From QHXW01 sp963847515 (GTDB lineage Bacteria; Acidobacteriota; Terriglobia; Bryobacterales; Bryobacteraceae), in assembly GCA_963847515.1 (NCBI GenBank), contig CAWKAA010000002.1, positions 186,001 to 250,000 of the forward strand: DNA of 64,000 bases. Reading direction: 5' to 3'. A program made the position numbers and the translations under genes. Below the pieces are notes generated by a model that ran no database searches, was not told the DNA's origin, and was given only the letters and a program-made list of their open reading frames with translations. Shown here piece by piece: positions 8,737 to 17,845 of this stretch (its first letter is position 1; each line of letters opens with the position of its first letter).

Positions 8737-10707
8737 ATGAAGCCGCGGTCATTTCGGTTTTACTTTGCCGCTCTCGTCACGGCGGCGGCTTGCTGGGCGG
8801 CCGCTAACCAAGTCAGCGACGATTTCTATACCGCCATCCGCACTAATGACCTGTCAAGGCTGAGCGCTCTGGTGCGCGAGGGCGCCGACGTGAACGCTAA
8901 AGATGCTCACGGCGAGACCCCTTTGATGTATGCGGCGACTGTAGGATCGCTCGACGCCATGAAGTTTCTGATTGAGAAAGGCGCCGAGGTCAACGTCGCA
9001 GAATAACTTTGGCTCAACGGCGCTGATCTGGTCGGCGACCGACCTTGCGAAGGTGCGGCTGCTCATCGATCATGGCGCAAACGTCAACGCGGCCAGCAAG
9101 CGAGGGCGGACCGCGCTGCTAGTAGCCGCGATGAGCGACCATTCGGCCGATATCGTCAAGCTGCTGAAGGAGAAAGGCGCGGATCTGAAAGCCGTTGACT
9201 TTCTCAAGACCACGCCTCTGCGAGCCGCGGCTCTCGGCAACGACACAGAAACGATTCGGATGCTGATTGATGCGGGCGTGGACGTCAACGCCGCCGATCT
9301 GCCCGGGATTACGCCGCTCATGATGGCGGCGGGATGGAGCGGCAATCTGCGCGCCGTACAAATGCTGCTGGCAAAAGGGGCGGACGTGAAAGCGGTGAGC
9401 CGGCCAGTGATGGGACTGCCCGTAAAGAACGGCGCTTCGGAGTTCGGGTCATTGACGGCGTTGATCATGGCGGCTCCGTTCGGTCCGCCGGAACTGATCA
9501 AAACGCTACTGGATGCGGGTGCGGACGTGAATGCAAAGGATGTCCGCGGCATGACGCCACTGATGCTGGCGGTGGCGACGGACCATCAGGATCCCGCCAT
9601 TATCCGCATGCTGCTGGAGCATGGCGCAGACCCGAACATCAAAAGCAAACTCGGGGAAACGGCGGTGGATTGGGCGCGCAAGGCCGCCGTACCGTTTGGA
9701 ATCGAACTTTTGAAGGCTAAGGGATCTCCGGAAGCGCACGCATGCGACGCCCGCGGCGGTTCCCGCGAAACTGGAGTTGAGGCCGGCGGTGGAGCGTACA
9801 GTGGCGCTGATCGAGAAGTCCAGTTGGGAGTTCTTTGCGGCGAGCGGATGCGTGTCCTGCCACGCGCAAAGCATGACGGACTGGACCGTCGGGACACGCG
9901 CGGGCGAAGGGGATTCCCGTGGATGAAAAAGCCGCCTTGGAGCGGGTCAACATGCTGAAAGCGGTCTATCCGCCGGAGCCGCTGTTGGAACGGATGGATG
10001 CCGCGGGCGCCATGGAGCAACTTGCGTATCCTCTGGTGGGCCTGGCGGCGAATAACTATCCACCCGATCGCTTGACGGACGGCATGGCTACGAATATCGC
10101 CGCTTCCCAATTAGCGAACGGGTCGTGGCACGTCGGAGCAGCGGCGCGGCCTCCCGCGGAGGAGGGCGACATCTTCCGCACCGCGGTTTGCATTCGATCG
10201 CTGAAGTCTATGGCCCGCCTGGGCGTGGGCCGGAGATGGAAGCGCGCGTGGCGAAGGCGCGGCAATGGCTGCAGGCCGCCAAGCCGGTGACCACGGAAGA
10301 TCGGAACATGCAGTTGCTTGGTCTTTACTGGGCCGGCGCGGGCATAAATGTTCTAAAGCCTCTCGCGCAGGCGATTGTCGCCCAGCAGCAGCCCGATGGA
10401 GGCTGGCGCCAGCATGACGGGCTTCCCACAGACGCGTACGGAACCGGCGAGTCCCTTTATCGCTCGCAACGGCGGGCGGTACTTCGCCATCGGACCTGCT
10501 TATCAGCGCGGCGTAAAGTACCTCTTGAGCACGCAGCGCGCCGACGGTTCGTGGTACGTTGCCAGCCATTCGCCCAGGATTCAGGCGTTCTTTGAAGGCG
10601 GATTTCCTCACCATTACGATCAGTGGATCAGCAACTGGGGTACGTCCTGGTCGGCGATGGCGCTGTCCGCTGCGATTGAGACACCGGTCACGCGCGCGGC
10701 AAAATAG
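8737..10707 (+). pseudogene. Ankyrin-repeat + CxxCH + squalene-cyclase-like barrel protein, at least six frameshifts
   Basis: Joined across shifts, this reads as one exported protein of about 655 aa. It has a signal peptide (from ATG 8737), then seven or so ankyrin repeats (DGADVNAKD-type units, 8840-9700), then a linker with a c-type haem motif CVSCH at about 9850, then a helical barrel with repeated QQPDGGWR and QRADGSWY motifs like terpene cyclase/prenyltransferase repeats (10000-10690). Frame changes fall near 9002, 9745, 9900, 10205, 10453 and 10490. Each is repaired by one base; for example, an added base near 9002 restores VNVADNNFGSTALIW. Residues between shifts are well conserved. 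Function is unknown; a haem-bearing scaffold protein is a guess. Confidence 0.75.
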
Positions 10708-10807
10708 AGAATCACTCACGACACGCGTATGTGGTGTGCCGGATAACAGCACGCTTGCTCACCAAAGATAGCTATTTCTGACGCCCCCACCTCCTTATAC
10801 TCGACGT

Positions 10808-11674
10808 ATGGGCAAACGCGGGCTGATCCTCTGTGGAACCTTGCTGGCCTTGGTTCTGGCAAGTTATCGAACAGGCTTCGCGCAAGTGGCCTGGCAGCAG
10901 GTTCTGAATTTCATCGCGCTCGAAGGGAAACCCGTAGCGGCATCGCCCGCTCGGCTTTCCGAGCACGAGATTCAAGAACTCGACCGCATGACGCCCCAGC
11001 AGCAGGCAGTCTTGCTGCTCGAGCGCGCCACCAACCACTACGATGGCGCCATCGAGTGGATCGACAAGAAAGTCGACTCGTGGCGCGGATCGATTAAATT
11101 GGACGGACAGTTGAACACTCTGTTTACGTCCGCATTGAACTCGAATGATCTGCGGGTTCGGGCCGCCGCTATTGAAGTTGATCTGGCTGTCTACAACGTG
11201 GAGAAAACCGCGGAAAGCGCAAACAGCAGGATGCAGGCGCTGGAGTCGGGAGAAGGCGATCGCGTCACCCATTTGTGGATCCTCGGCTTGCTGGGGAACC
11301 GTGGCATCGAACCCGATCGGGTGTTCCAAGTATTGTTCCAATATGCGCATGACCCGGATATCCACATAAGATACTGGGCGGTGGAAGGGTTGGCTTACCT
11401 AGGGACCGACACCACCATTCAGCCGCTGCTGGCCATCTTCCGGAATGATTCCTCGGCGAACATACGCGAACGCGCGGCCTGCGGACTGGCGCAGTCCGGC
11501 ATGCTGCAGCAATCCCAAAGGATGAAGGCCGTCCCGGCGCTCTTGACCTATCTTGAGGACCCAACCTTCGATGCGGCGAACCATCAGTGGGTGATCCAAG
11601 CGCTGCAGGATATCAGCGGACAAGGCATTGGCGACGACCCTGGAGCCTGGAGGCGTTGGTACGCCGGCCGGTAA
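10808..11674 (+). CDS. Exported HEAT-repeat protein
   Basis: 288 aa with a signal peptide (MGKRGLILCGTLLALVLASY, cleavage near GFAQ). Residues 100-260 show helical repeats of HEAT/PBS-lyase type, such as DIHIRYWAVEGLAYLG and SANIRERAACGLAQSG. HEAT repeats mediate protein binding and no catalytic motif is visible. It stands alone between the frameshifted ankyrin gene and the DUF1800/DUF1501 pair. Its partner and role are unknown; the family is common in Acidobacteriota. Confidence 0.75.
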   Translation: MGKRGLILCGTLLALVLASYRTGFAQVAWQQVLNFIALEGKPVAASPARLSEHEIQELDRMTPQQQAVLLLERATNHYDGAIEWIDKKVDSWRGSIKLDGQLNTLFTSALNSNDLRVRAAAIEVDLAVYNVEKTAESANSRMQALESGEGDRVTHLWILGLLGNRGIEPDRVFQVLFQYAHDPDIHIRYWAVEGLAYLGTDTTIQPLLAIFRNDSSANIRERAACGLAQSGMLQQSQRMKAVPALLTYLEDPTFDAANHQWVIQALQDISGQGIGDDPGAWRRWYAGR

Positions 11675-11763
11675 AGTTTGCGGGGTGCCTTCTTTAGATC
11701 CAATGAGATAAACTTTTCAGTTCATTTCCGCGACTTTCTCTGCGCCTCTGTGTTTACCTTGAA

Positions 11764-13356
11764 GTGCGACTCAAGCCCGTGGGTGCCTGTATAAAAAAGA
11801 TTGCTAATGTAATCGCCGCCGGAGCTCTGATCTCCTGCCTGGCGTTCGGTCAGACTGCCGCACCCGTAATCACGGATCGCGCCGCGGCGCGGTTTCTGGA
11901 TCAGGCGACATGGGGGCCGACGCCCGCCTCCATTGGGCAGCTTCAGCAAACCGGATTCGACACATGGTTGACCACCCAGTTTGCCTTGAGCACTTCCGAC
12001 CTGCCGGATCAGACGATCTTAGCTCCTGACGGTAAGCCTAACAACGACCTGCGCCCCGTGCAGGCGGCCTTTTTTCAGAATGCCGTTACCGGGCCGGATC
12101 AGCTCCGCCAGCGCGTGACATTCGCACTCAGTGAAATCTGGGTCGTCTCCGAGGAGTCGGGACTTCACGCTTATGCGTTTCCGCCGTACTGGCGGATCCT
12201 TCGCGATAACACCTTCAACAACTATCGCGACATTATCAAAGCCGTCACGCTCAGTCCCGCCATGGGCCGTTTTCTGAACATGGCGAACAATAATAAAGCG
12301 AATCCGGCCAAGGGCACGGCGGCCAATGAGAATTATGCACGAGAACTGCTGCAGTTATTCACCCTCGGCCTTACTCAGCTCAATTCAGACGGGAGCCCGG
12401 TGCTCGACCAGAATCACAATCCGGTCGCGACTTACGACCAGGATGTCGTGACCAATATGGCAAAAGTGTTGACCGGTTGGACATATCCCACGGCACCGGG
12501 CGCCACGCCGAAGCGTAACAACCCGGAATACTTCGTAGGGCAGATGTTTGCGGTGGAGCAGAATCACGATACCAGCCAGAAGACGATTTTCGGAGGCACG
12601 GTGATTCCCGCTGGACAAACGGCCGAGCAGGATCTCGAATCGCTGCTGGATGCCCTGATGCAGCAGAACACTATGGCGCCGTTTGTATCGAAGCAGTTGA
12701 TCCAGCACCTGGTGACCAGCAATCCCAGTCCGGGATATGTCCAGCGGGTTTCGAGCGTGTTTCTCAATAACGGCAGCGGCGTGCGCGGCGACATGAAAGC
12801 CGTGATCGTCGCGATTCTCACTGATCCGGAAGCGCGTGCAGGCGATGATCCCAATGCCGCCGTGAACGCTACCTTTGGCCACTTGCGCGAGCCGGTTCTG
12901 TTCATGGCGAACATACTGCGCGGCCTCAACGCGACGCTTGGAAAGAGCAGTGCGATTTACTACGATGCAAACCTGCTGGGACAAAACCTGTTCGAGGCTC
13001 CCAGCGTCTTCAGCTATTTTTCGCCGCAATACCATACCGAGCACGGGCTGCTGGGACCGGAATTCCAAATCTACACGACGGCAACGGTTGCCGACCGCGC
13101 CGACATCGTCAGTAGCATTCTGTATGGCCACCTGGACAAGAGCACAACCGTCAACCTCGCACCGTTCGTCGAGAACTCAAGCAGCGGGCTCGCCATGACG
13201 GACTACATAAGCTACGTTTTCCTGCACCATTCCGCGTCGGCTAGCCTGTCGCAGGCAGCCGCTGACGCTGCCAACGCCGCCGGCACTCCATTGGCAAAAG
13301 TGCAAGCCGCGCTATACACCGTGCTGACGTCCGGCGAGTACCAGATCATTCAATAG
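11764..13356 (+). CDS. DUF1800 domain protein, exported
   Basis: 530 aa. The GTG at 11764 starts a signal-peptide-like segment (IKKIANVIAAGALISCLAFG); a second in-frame GTG lies five codons on and either could be used. The body has the DUF1800 hallmarks: RFLDQATWGPTPASI near the N-terminus, QLRQRVTFALSEIWVVS, ENYARELLQLFTLGL, and the C-terminal barrel-like region. DUF1800 genes nearly always precede a DUF1501 gene, as here, 12 bp upstream of it. The molecular role of the pair is not established; they are exported and often linked to extracellular or polymer-degrading functions. Confidence 0.88.
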   Translation: MRLKPVGACIKKIANVIAAGALISCLAFGQTAAPVITDRAAARFLDQATWGPTPASIGQLQQTGFDTWLTTQFALSTSDLPDQTILAPDGKPNNDLRPVQAAFFQNAVTGPDQLRQRVTFALSEIWVVSEESGLHAYAFPPYWRILRDNTFNNYRDIIKAVTLSPAMGRFLNMANNNKANPAKGTAANENYARELLQLFTLGLTQLNSDGSPVLDQNHNPVATYDQDVVTNMAKVLTGWTYPTAPGATPKRNNPEYFVGQMFAVEQNHDTSQKTIFGGTVIPAGQTAEQDLESLLDALMQQNTMAPFVSKQLIQHLVTSNPSPGYVQRVSSVFLNNGSGVRGDMKAVIVAILTDPEARAGDDPNAAVNATFGHLREPVLFMANILRGLNATLGKSSAIYYDANLLGQNLFEAPSVFSYFSPQYHTEHGLLGPEFQIYTTATVADRADIVSSILYGHLDKSTTVNLAPFVENSSSGLAMTDYISYVFLHHSASASLSQAAADAANAAGTPLAKVQAALYTVLTSGEYQIIQ

Positions 13357-13368
13357 GGGAAACGGAAT

Positions 13369-14712
13369 ATGTTCACACGTCGTGGATTCATTCGCATTGG
13401 CTCAGCCGCGGTTGGTTCGCTGGCGCTTCGTCCGTTCGGCCTGATTCCCGCGCTGGCACAGAGCGGCCCGGATTACCGCGCGCTGGTCTGCGTCTTCCTG
13501 TTCGGCGGCAACGACTCGAATAACTCGGTCATCCCCGCGGACGACGCTAGTTTTAAGGCCTATCAGTCCCTCCGCGCTGGGCTGGCGCTCACCGGCAGCG
13601 AGTTGACTCCGGCGGCCACCAGCGTCTCGGGTGCGCCTTACGCTTTTCATGCGAAACTCGCCGAAATGGCGGGTCTTTTTTCAAGCAAAGAACTCGCCGT
13701 GGTCGCGAACGTCGGATCGCTGGTGCAGCCCCTGACGCGCGATCAATACAAGCAATCGCAGGCGCCCATTCCTTCCAACCTGTTTTCGCACTCCGACCAG
13801 CAACTGCAGTGGCAGACATCGATGGCGCAGGGCAATAGTTCCACAGGCTGGGCGGGCCGTGCAGCCGATTACATTGCGTCTCAGAGCATCAACGCGCCCG
13901 GATTTCCCGCCTTTGTCTCCGTGGCGGGGAACAGTTTGCTGGGCAGCGGAGTAGCAACTCAACCGGCCGAGGTTGCCCCGGGCCAGTCCCTTCAGTTGAA
14001 GGGATTCAACTCGTCGACAGCTTCTCAAGCGCGCTTGAACGCGCTGAATAGTCTGTTGACGCTCGATAGCGGCATCTCTCTGGTGCAGGCCGCCAACGAT
14101 ACGCTGTCTCACAGCATCATAGACGCCGCGGCACTGGGGACTGCACTGGGCAAGGCCACGGCCCTCAAGACGCAATTTCCCAAGACCAACCTCGGCGCAC
14201 AATTGCAGCAGGTAGCACAGATTATTCAAGCGCAAGGCGATCTCGGCATGCGCCGTCAGATCTTCTTCTGTTCGCTCGGCGGCTTCGACACACATACCAA
14301 CGAAATCAGCACGCACAACAATCTGTATCCGCAGTTAAGCCCGGCGCTGGCGGCGTTCTATGATGCGACGCAGGAACTCGGCATGGCACTGAATGTAACC
14401 ACGTTCACCGAATCCGATTTCAGCCGGACGTTTCAACCGACATCGGGCGGCGGAAGCGATCATGCATGGGGCAGCCATCACTTTGTGCTGGGCGGGGCGG
14501 TACAGGGAGGGCAAATCTTCGGCAGCTTCCCAACCTTCGAGCTGGGTGGCCCTGATGACGCCGACGTGCGCGGCCGCTGGATACCCACCACGTCGATCGA
14601 TCAATACGGCGCGACGCTATGTTCGTGGTTCGGCATACCGGATAGCGCGCTGACAACCGTGTTCCCCAATTTCGCTAACTTTGGTTCGAAGAAGCTTGGA
14701 TTCTTGAGTTGA
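13369..14712 (+). CDS. DUF1501 domain protein with Tat-like signal
   Basis: 447 aa beginning MFTRRGFIRIGSAAVGSLAL, a twin-arginine leader. It continues with YRALVCVFLFGGNDSNNSVIP, the entry of the DUF1501 fold (alkaline-phosphatase/sulfatase-like). FTESDFSRTFQPT and GSDHAWGSHHFVLGG near the C-terminus are the conserved DUF1501 motifs with likely metal or substrate ligands. It follows the DUF1800 gene in one operon, with GGGGAAACGG as the Shine-Dalgarno region. Tat export suggests folding with a cofactor or metal before transport. Substrate unknown. Confidence 0.88.
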   Translation: MFTRRGFIRIGSAAVGSLALRPFGLIPALAQSGPDYRALVCVFLFGGNDSNNSVIPADDASFKAYQSLRAGLALTGSELTPAATSVSGAPYAFHAKLAEMAGLFSSKELAVVANVGSLVQPLTRDQYKQSQAPIPSNLFSHSDQQLQWQTSMAQGNSSTGWAGRAADYIASQSINAPGFPAFVSVAGNSLLGSGVATQPAEVAPGQSLQLKGFNSSTASQARLNALNSLLTLDSGISLVQAANDTLSHSIIDAAALGTALGKATALKTQFPKTNLGAQLQQVAQIIQAQGDLGMRRQIFFCSLGGFDTHTNEISTHNNLYPQLSPALAAFYDATQELGMALNVTTFTESDFSRTFQPTSGGGSDHAWGSHHFVLGGAVQGGQIFGSFPTFELGGPDDADVRGRWIPTTSIDQYGATLCSWFGIPDSALTTVFPNFANFGSKKLGFLS

Positions 14713-14782
14713 GGGTGAGCCTCCCATACCGAGGGACGGAGTCTCCGGCGAGCTTTCCGTCTCCCAGTAGGATAATAAAGCT

Positions 14783-15004
14783 ATGTATCACTACGATCCC
14801 CAGACGGCGCTTGAAGAGCTGTCCGAAGACGCCATGTTGCCTCACCCGGTGCATGTGCGCGACATGATCGTGCGCTCGCGGCTCACGCCCGACCAGGCTA
14901 TCGAGTTAAACCGGAAATTCCAGGATTACCTGCGCGTCTTTGGCGATGCGCAGGCCACGGTCCGGCCCATTCTGGAGCAACTGGCAGGCGCGGAGCGGAA
15001 GTAG
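14783..15004 (+). CDS. Small conserved-looking hypothetical protein
   Basis: 73 aa, acidic to neutral and fully soluble, with no signal peptide and no cysteine. The text reads like a folded helical protein (LTPDQAIELNRKFQDYLRVF). A good Shine-Dalgarno (AGTAGGATAATAAAG) precedes ATG 14783. It lies between the DUF1501 gene and the metal-efflux cluster. I do not recognise the family. Confidence 0.55.
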   Translation: MYHYDPQTALEELSEDAMLPHPVHVRDMIVRSRLTPDQAIELNRKFQDYLRVFGDAQATVRPILEQLAGAERK

Positions 15005-15041
15005 CCCGGCTTCGCCCAAAGTAGCTGATATGATGTAGGCC

Positions 15042-15320
15042 ATGTGCCAGAGGCGCTGGAAGGCCGTGCTGTTGTTGGCGGCTATGTGCGCCGTACTGGC
15101 CGTCAGCAACGCGGCCGCGTCGCCCGCGCACCATCATTCCGAAGCCATCGGCGGCGACTGTGACCTTTGTTGTGCCGGGCATCTGCCCGCCCTGCAAACA
15201 CCGCATTTGTTGGACCTCCGCCCAGCGGCCGTATCGGTCTGGCACACTCTGGCGGAAGAATACCATTCCAACCTCGATCCCCAATTCACGGCTGCGCTAG
15301 GACGCGCACCTCCTCGCTGA
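15042..15320 (+). CDS. Small exported Cys/His-rich protein (DUF2946-like)
   Basis: 92 aa with a signal peptide (KAVLLLAAMCAVLAVSNAAA). After it comes a His cluster (SPAHHHSEA) and a Cys cluster (GDCDLCCAGH), then an amphipathic tail. Arrangement and position just upstream of a TolC/HlyD/RND metal-efflux operon resemble the short DUF2946-type proteins seen beside czc/cus genes. A periplasmic metal-binding or sensing role is inferred, not shown. The spacing of 102 bp to the TolC-like gene allows a separate promoter. Confidence 0.6.
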   Translation: MCQRRWKAVLLLAAMCAVLAVSNAAASPAHHHSEAIGGDCDLCCAGHLPALQTPHLLDLRPAAVSVWHTLAEEYHSNLDPQFTAALGRAPPR

Positions 15321-15422
15321 TCAACTCAACAAAGTAGGATAGCGGCGCCGGCGACCCACTGTGCAACGTCGCGTAGGCGCCGGCGTGAATCTTGCATGGA
15401 TGGGGTCCGTTGAGAGGAGTGA

Positions 15423-16679
15423 ATGCACCGCTCGGTACGGTATTTCGGCGTAGGGCTTTTGTTTGCGGGCTGTCTCGCTCAGCGCGCGCTTGCGCAGAAA
15501 GCCTTCACGTGGCAGGAAGTGCGGGACAAGTTTGAAGCTACGAATCCGACCCTGCAGGCCGGCAAGCTCAACATTTCCGAATCACGGGCACAAGAGATCA
15601 CAGCGTACCTGCGTCCCAACCCCGATTTTACGTTTACCCTCGATCAGTTCGATCCCTTTTCGACGAACCCTTATCGTCCCTTTGCTTTCCTGCTGCCATT
15701 CGCCTCCACCAGTTATCTGCACGAACGCCGGCATAAGCGGGAGCTGCGCCTGGAGAGCGCCAAAAAGGCCACGAGTATCGCCGAATCCACCCAGGACGAT
15801 CTGGAAAGAACTCTGCGATTCAGCTTGCGCGGCGCATTCGTCCAGACTCTGCAAGCCAAGGCCGTGCTGAAGCTGGCTCAGGAAAACCTGGCGTACTGGG
15901 ACAAAGTTCTCGGGGTGAGCCGCGACCGCTACAAAGCTGGCGATATTGCGGAGATCGATCTCGATCGCCTGGAGTTGCAGCGGGTGCAGTTCGAATCCGA
16001 CATGCTGACCGCCGAAGTGAACGTGCGCACCGCCAAGATCCAACTACTGACGCTCCTGAATGACCGGACACCGGTCGAGCAGTTCGACGTCACCGGCCCG
16101 TATGACTTCACCGAAAGCATCCTCCCGCTGGATGAATTTCGCCGCATGGCGCTAGATACCCGGCCGGACCTGAAGGCCGCGATCCAGTCGGTAGACAAGG
16201 CGAAAACCGATCACACTTTGGCGGTCGCCAATGGCTCGACCGACCCCACGTTCGGCATGGATTTCGCCCGCAATCCTCCCATTCCGGTTTACGTCGGGTT
16301 CAGCGTGAACATTCCGCTGCGCATCTTTGACAGGAACCAGGGTGAGAAGCTGCGCACACAACTCGACATTGGACGCAACGAGAGGCTGCGCGATGCTACC
16401 GAGGCGCAGGTGTTCAGCGACGTCGACTCGGCGTACGCAATGCTGAACAGTAACCTCGCGCTGCTACGGCCGTACAAGGCGAACTACTTGCAGCGCGCCT
16501 CAAAGGTTCGCGACACGGTGGCCTTCGCCTACCAACGAGGCGGCGCATCTCTGCTGGATTTTCTGAATGCAGAAAGCGACTACCGCAGTATCCGGCTGAA
16601 TTATTTGAATCTGGTCGGTTCTTACTTGACCTCCGCGAGCCAATTGAATGTCGCGGTAGGTCGTGAGGTCATCCAATGA
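15423..16679 (+). CDS. TolC-family outer-membrane channel of heavy-metal RND pump (CzcC/CusC-like)
   Basis: 418 aa with a signal peptide ending at ALAQ. Two long coiled-coil/helical halves with the repeat layout of the outer-membrane efflux family are visible: residues 30-215, with DRYKAGDIAEIDLDRLELQR, and residues 230-418, with AYQRGGASLLDFLNAESDYR. The latter is the standard second repeat. It forms the outer-membrane exit duct of a tripartite pump. The stop overlaps the next ATG (ATGA), so it is translated with the adaptor and permease genes. It is shorter than E. coli TolC, as usual for CzcC. Confidence 0.88.
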   Translation: MHRSVRYFGVGLLFAGCLAQRALAQKAFTWQEVRDKFEATNPTLQAGKLNISESRAQEITAYLRPNPDFTFTLDQFDPFSTNPYRPFAFLLPFASTSYLHERRHKRELRLESAKKATSIAESTQDDLERTLRFSLRGAFVQTLQAKAVLKLAQENLAYWDKVLGVSRDRYKAGDIAEIDLDRLELQRVQFESDMLTAEVNVRTAKIQLLTLLNDRTPVEQFDVTGPYDFTESILPLDEFRRMALDTRPDLKAAIQSVDKAKTDHTLAVANGSTDPTFGMDFARNPPIPVYVGFSVNIPLRIFDRNQGEKLRTQLDIGRNERLRDATEAQVFSDVDSAYAMLNSNLALLRPYKANYLQRASKVRDTVAFAYQRGGASLLDFLNAESDYRSIRLNYLNLVGSYLTSASQLNVAVGREVIQ

Positions 16680-17833
16680 AGAGGTCGGGCGCCGTTGTTT
16701 TGATCGCCGTAGTGATGCTCGCGTCGTTTCTGGCGGCGTGCGGGGCCTCGAAGAGCCGGGAAAGCGATGCCAGTGAGAGTGAAGCCGCGCAACCCGGCCT
16801 GTTTACCGTGCCCAGGGAACAGCTTGCGCAGTTGCGAATCGTGCCGGTAAAAACGACAACCTGGTCCATCGCAATTCACGCCACAGGCACAGTCGATTGG
16901 GATGCGGATCATACCACTCAGGCAATTACGCAGGTGAACGGCCCGATCTCCCGCATTCTTGTCGATACCGGTGCGCGGGTGAAGGCCGGGGATCCCTTGC
17001 TATACGTATCTAGTCCCGACGTCGCCAATGCCATCTCCACGTATAAAAAAGCGCGAAACCGCGAGGAATTGGCCAAGCGCGCGATAAAGCGCTCGCAAGA
17101 ATTGCTCGACCACGGAGCTATCGCCCAAAAGGATTTCGAGAGCGCCCAGGCGGACTTCAATGACGCTGCCACCGATGTCCAAAACAGCCTGCAGGCGCTG
17201 AAAATCTTCGGCGTAACCAGCCAGGAGATCGATCAGGCCCAGCGTCAGAACGCGTCGATCAGCCCGGAACTGGCTGTCCACGCGCCGATCACCGGGATGG
17301 TAGTACAGAAACTGGTCTCGCCAGGGCAGCTCATCCAGGCGGGCACCACGATCTGCTTCATGCTCAGCGATGTTTCCACCGTGTGGGTGCAAGGGCACGT
17401 CTTTGATCGCGACCTGCCTGCTGTCCGGCTCGGAGATACAGTTGAAGAAACTAACCCGTCTTTCAGTCAGAAGTTCCACGGCGTGCTCTCTTACATTGGA
17501 GCCATGGTTGACCCGGCCACCCGGACCACGCCGGTTCGCATCATCACGCGGAATCCTGGAGACCTGCTGAAGAAGGACATGTTTGTCGAGGCCGTCATCC
17601 ATACCAGAACGCAAAAGAATGTGCTGGCCGTGCCGGTCTCCGCCCTGCTGCGCAACGAGCAGAATGAACCTTTCGTGTATGTCGAGGCGGCGTCAGGGAA
17701 ATTCGCGCAGCGTATGGTAACCATAGGCGCACAGCAGAACGACGAACAAGAGATCCTCGGCGGACTCAAGGAGGGGGAGAACGTGGTTTCCCAAGGCAGC
17801 GTCTTCCTCCAGTTCGCCAACAGCTACCAGTAA
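16676..17833 (+). CDS. RND efflux periplasmic adaptor (CzcB/CusB-like), lipoprotein
   Basis: 385 aa. The leader ends in a lipobox-like LAAC-GAS (Cys near residue 22), so it is probably lipid-anchored to the inner membrane. A lipoyl/barrel-sandwich part (GPISRILVDTGARVKAGDPL and ITGMVVQKLVSPGQLIQAG) flanks a helical hairpin at residues 110-185. Then come beta-barrel and membrane-proximal domains. It bridges the RND permease and the TolC-like channel. It lies 12 bp before the permease gene. There is no extra N-terminal metal-binding His/Met-rich segment, so the metal cannot be deduced. Confidence 0.88.
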   Translation: MKRSGAVVLIAVVMLASFLAACGASKSRESDASESEAAQPGLFTVPREQLAQLRIVPVKTTTWSIAIHATGTVDWDADHTTQAITQVNGPISRILVDTGARVKAGDPLLYVSSPDVANAISTYKKARNREELAKRAIKRSQELLDHGAIAQKDFESAQADFNDAATDVQNSLQALKIFGVTSQEIDQAQRQNASISPELAVHAPITGMVVQKLVSPGQLIQAGTTICFMLSDVSTVWVQGHVFDRDLPAVRLGDTVEETNPSFSQKFHGVLSYIGAMVDPATRTTPVRIITRNPGDLLKKDMFVEAVIHTRTQKNVLAVPVSALLRNEQNEPFVYVEAASGKFAQRMVTIGAQQNDEQEILGGLKEGENVVSQGSVFLQFANSYQ

Positions 17834-17845
17834 AACGGCTATTCG

